Assembly: GCA_964036045.1 (NCBI GenBank)
Contig: OZ038388.1
Coordinates: 2,675,501 to 2,739,500 of the forward strand
Source of the DNA: Eutreptiella sp. 'Long Island Sound 2002'
Taxonomy: Eukaryota; Euglenozoa; Euglenophyceae; Eutreptiales; Eutreptiaceae
Direction: 5' to 3'
Length of the DNA stretch: 64,000 nt
Below are positions 61,531 to 64,000 of the stretch, one piece after another (position 1 is the stretch's first letter; every line of letters begins with the position of its first letter). Both the position numbers and the translations under genes were made by a program. The notes under the pieces are model-generated. The model was not told the DNA's origin. It did not search any database and was given only the letters and a program-made list of their open reading frames with translations.

Positions 61531-64000
61531 CTTGTAAATAGGCGTAGACCCCCTGCGGTGATTCATTGAGGGCTCTACTCCCTTCAATGATTCACCGCAG
61601 CCCTTGTGAATGGGGGTAGACCACTTGCGGTGATCCATTGAGGGCTCTACCGCAGCCCTTGTAAATGGGGGTAGACCCCCTGCGGTGATTCATTGAAGGG
61701 TCTACTCCCTTCAATGATTCACCGCAGCCCTTGTGAATGGGGGTAGACCACTTGCGGTGATTCATTGAGGGCTCTACTCCCTTCAATGATTCACCGCAGC
61801 CCTTGTAAATGGGTGTAGACCCCCTGCGGTGATTCATTGAGGGGTCTACTCACTTCAATGATTCACCGCAGCCCTTGTAAATGGGTGTAGACCCCCTGCG
61901 GTGATTCATTGAGGGGTCTACTCCCTTCAATGATTCACCGCAGCCCTTGTAAATGGGTGGAGACCCCATGCGGTGATTCATTGAGGGGTCTACTCCCTTC
62001 AATGATTCACCGCAGCCCTTGTAAATGGGTGTAGACCCCCTGCGGTGATTCATTGAGGGGTCTACTCCCTTCAATGATTCACCGCAGCCCTTGCAAACGG
62101 GTGTAGACCCCCTGCGGTGATTCATTGAAGGGTCTACTCACTTCAATGATTCACCGCAGCCCTTGTGAATGGGGGTAGACCACTTGCGGTGATTCATTGA
62201 GGGCTCTACTCCCTTCAATGATTCACCGCAGCCCTTGTAAATGGGGGTAGAACCCCTGCGCTGTATCATTGAGGGGTCTACTCACTTCAATGATTCACCC
62301 AGCCCTTGTAAATGGGTGTAGACCCCCTGCGGTGTATCATTGAGGGGTCTACTCACTTCAATGCTTCACCGCAGCCCTTATAAATGGGTGTAGACCCCCT
62401 GCGGTGATTTATTGAGGGGTCTACTCCCTTCAATGATTCACCGCAGCCCTTGTAAATGGGTGTAGACGTGCGGTGATTCATTGAGGGGTCTACTCCCTTC
62501 AATGATTCACCGCAGCCCTTGCAAACGGGTGTAGACCCCCTACTATGATTCATTGAGGGGTCTACTCCCTTCAATGATTCACCGCAGCCCTTGAAAATGG
62601 GCGTAGACGTGCGGTGATTCATTAAGGGGTCTACTCCCTTCAATGATTCACCGCAGCCCTTGTAAATGGCTGCAAACCCCCTTCGGTGATTGATTGAGGG
62701 GTCTACTCCCTTCAATGATTCACCGCAGCCCTTGTAAATGGGTGTAGACCCCCTGCGGTGATTGATTGAGGGGTCTACTCACGTCAATGATTCACCGCAG
62801 CCCTTGTAAATGGGGGTAGACCCCCTGCGGTGTATCATTGAGGGGTCTACTCCCTTCAATGATTCACCGCAGCCCTTGTAAATGGGTGTAGGTGATTGAT
62901 TGAGGGGTCTAGTCACTTCAATGATTCACCGCAGCCCTTGTAAATGGGTGTAGACACCCTGCGGTGATTCATTGAGGGGTCTACTCACTTCAATGCTTCA
63001 CCGCAGCCCTTGTAAATGGGTGTAGACCCCCTGCGGTGATTCATTGAGGGGTCTACTCCCTTCAATGATTCACCGCAGCCCTTGTAAATGGGTGTAGACC
63101 CCCTGCGGTGATTCATTGAGGGGTCTACTCCCTTCAATGATTCACCGCAGCCCTTGTAAATGGGTGTAGACCCCATGCGGTGATTCATTGAGGGGTCTAC
63201 TCCCTTCAATGCTTCACCGCAGCCCTTGTAAATGGGTGTAGACCCCATGCGGTGATTCATTGAGGGCTCTACTCCCTTCAATGATTCACCGCAGCCCTTG
63301 CAAACGGGTGTAGACCCCCTGCGGTGATTCATTGAAGGGTCTACTCACTTCAATGATTCACCGCAGCCCTTGTAAATGGGTGTAGACCCCCTGCGGTGAT
63401 TCATTGAGGGGTCTACTCCCTTCAATGATTCACCGCAGCCCTTGTAAATGGGTGTAGACCCCCTGCGGTGATTCATTGAGGGCTCTACTCCCTTCAATGA
63501 TTCACCGCAGCCCTTGTGAATGGGTGTAGACCCCCTGCGGTGATTCATTGAGGGGTCTACTCACTTCAATGATTCACCGCAGCCCTTGTAAATGGGTGTA
63601 GACCCCCTGCGGTGATTCATTGAGGGGTCTACTCCCTTCAATGATTCACCGCAGCCCTTGTAAATGGGTGTAGACCCCCTGCGGTGATTCATTGAGGGCT
63701 CTACTCCCTTCAATGATTCACCGCAGCCCTTGTGAATGGGTGTAGACCCCCTGCGGTGATTCATTGAAGGGTCTACTCCCTTCAATGATTCACCGCAGCC
63801 CTTGTAAATGGGGGTAGACCCCCTGCGGTGATTCATTGAGGGGTCTACTCCCTTCAATGATTCACCGCAGCCCTTGCAAACGGGTGTAGACCCCCTGCGG
63901 TGATTCATTGAGGGGTCTACTCCCTTCAATGATTCACCGCAGCCCTTGCAAACGGGTGTAGACCCCCTGCGGTGATTCATTGAGGGGTCTACTCCCTTCA
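61531..64000. repeat. 72-bp palindromic satellite, about 34 units, runs off the window
   Basis: The unit is GTAGACCCCCTGCGGTGATT, CATTGAGGGGTCTACTCCCT, TCAATGATTCACCGCAGCCC, TTGTAAATGGGT. CTGCGGTGATTCATTGAGGG pairs with CCCTTCAATGATTCACCGCA(G) across a short loop. Variants end TGTAAATGGG, TGTGAATGGG or TGCAAACGGG. A few units carry deletions (near 61640, 62465, 62600 and 62885). Minus-strand 24-residue repeat frames result from the period and are not called as genes. Confidence 0.95.

Noticed and set aside
61531-64000. CRISPR-like array
   Set aside because: Repeat and 'spacer' are both conserved in every unit and the whole 72 bp is tandem; there are no unique spacers or cas genes, and the genome is eukaryotic.

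Overview
This window is nuclear DNA of a eukaryote. Two genes can be assembled across GT–AG introns with matching phases, repeats and transposable elements fill most of the rest, and no bacterial operon structure is visible. One gene encodes a SufC-type Fe–S assembly ATPase with a long N-terminal extension, the form expected of a plastid-targeted protein. A tyrosine-recombinase retrotransposon has the PAT/kangaroo terminal layout, a type described from the green alga Volvox and from a nematode. Together these suggest a plastid-bearing microalga. I cannot name the species. Long poly-C/poly-G runs and CA/GT microsatellites are unusually common.

Layout. 0.7–3 kb: decayed Harbinger-like DNA transposon. 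3.2–3.7 kb: an F-box exon. 5–5.8 kb: an unrecognised reading frame. 6.9–11.6 kb: a 5'-truncated non-LTR reverse transcriptase element between two ~0.6 kb direct repeats. 12–14 kb: tRNA-like short elements and a broken RNase H. 14.4–18.7 kb: MITE-like and foldback-type repeats. 19.2–20.7 kb: an intact F-box/leucine-rich-repeat gene. 21.4–26 kb: a YR retrotransposon (gag, tyrosine recombinase, RT–RNase H) with split direct repeats. 26.2–28.2 kb: the truncated front half of a second YR element. 29.2–33.7 kb: a ~690-bp tandem array. 33.9–41.2 kb (minus): a three-exon proteinase K-like subtilase. 44.2–45.1 kb: a small Harbinger derivative. 47.9–60 kb (minus): sufC in four exons, whose third intron is 9.9 kb and holds a foldback element and two Harbinger-like copies, one with a 48-bp minisatellite of about 42 units. 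60.5–64 kb: a 10-bp minisatellite, then a 72-bp palindromic satellite running off the window.

The host genes (F-box exon, F-box/LRR, subtilase, sufC) all lie on the minus strand and look functionally unrelated: ubiquitin-ligase substrate recognition, secretory proteolysis and plastid Fe–S cluster assembly. The rest is mostly a record of transposition. The most informative structures are the split direct repeats with their inferred CAGTT crossover site, the LINE whose flanks look like a very long target duplication, and the minisatellite that appears to have grown from a sequence carried by the Harbinger family.
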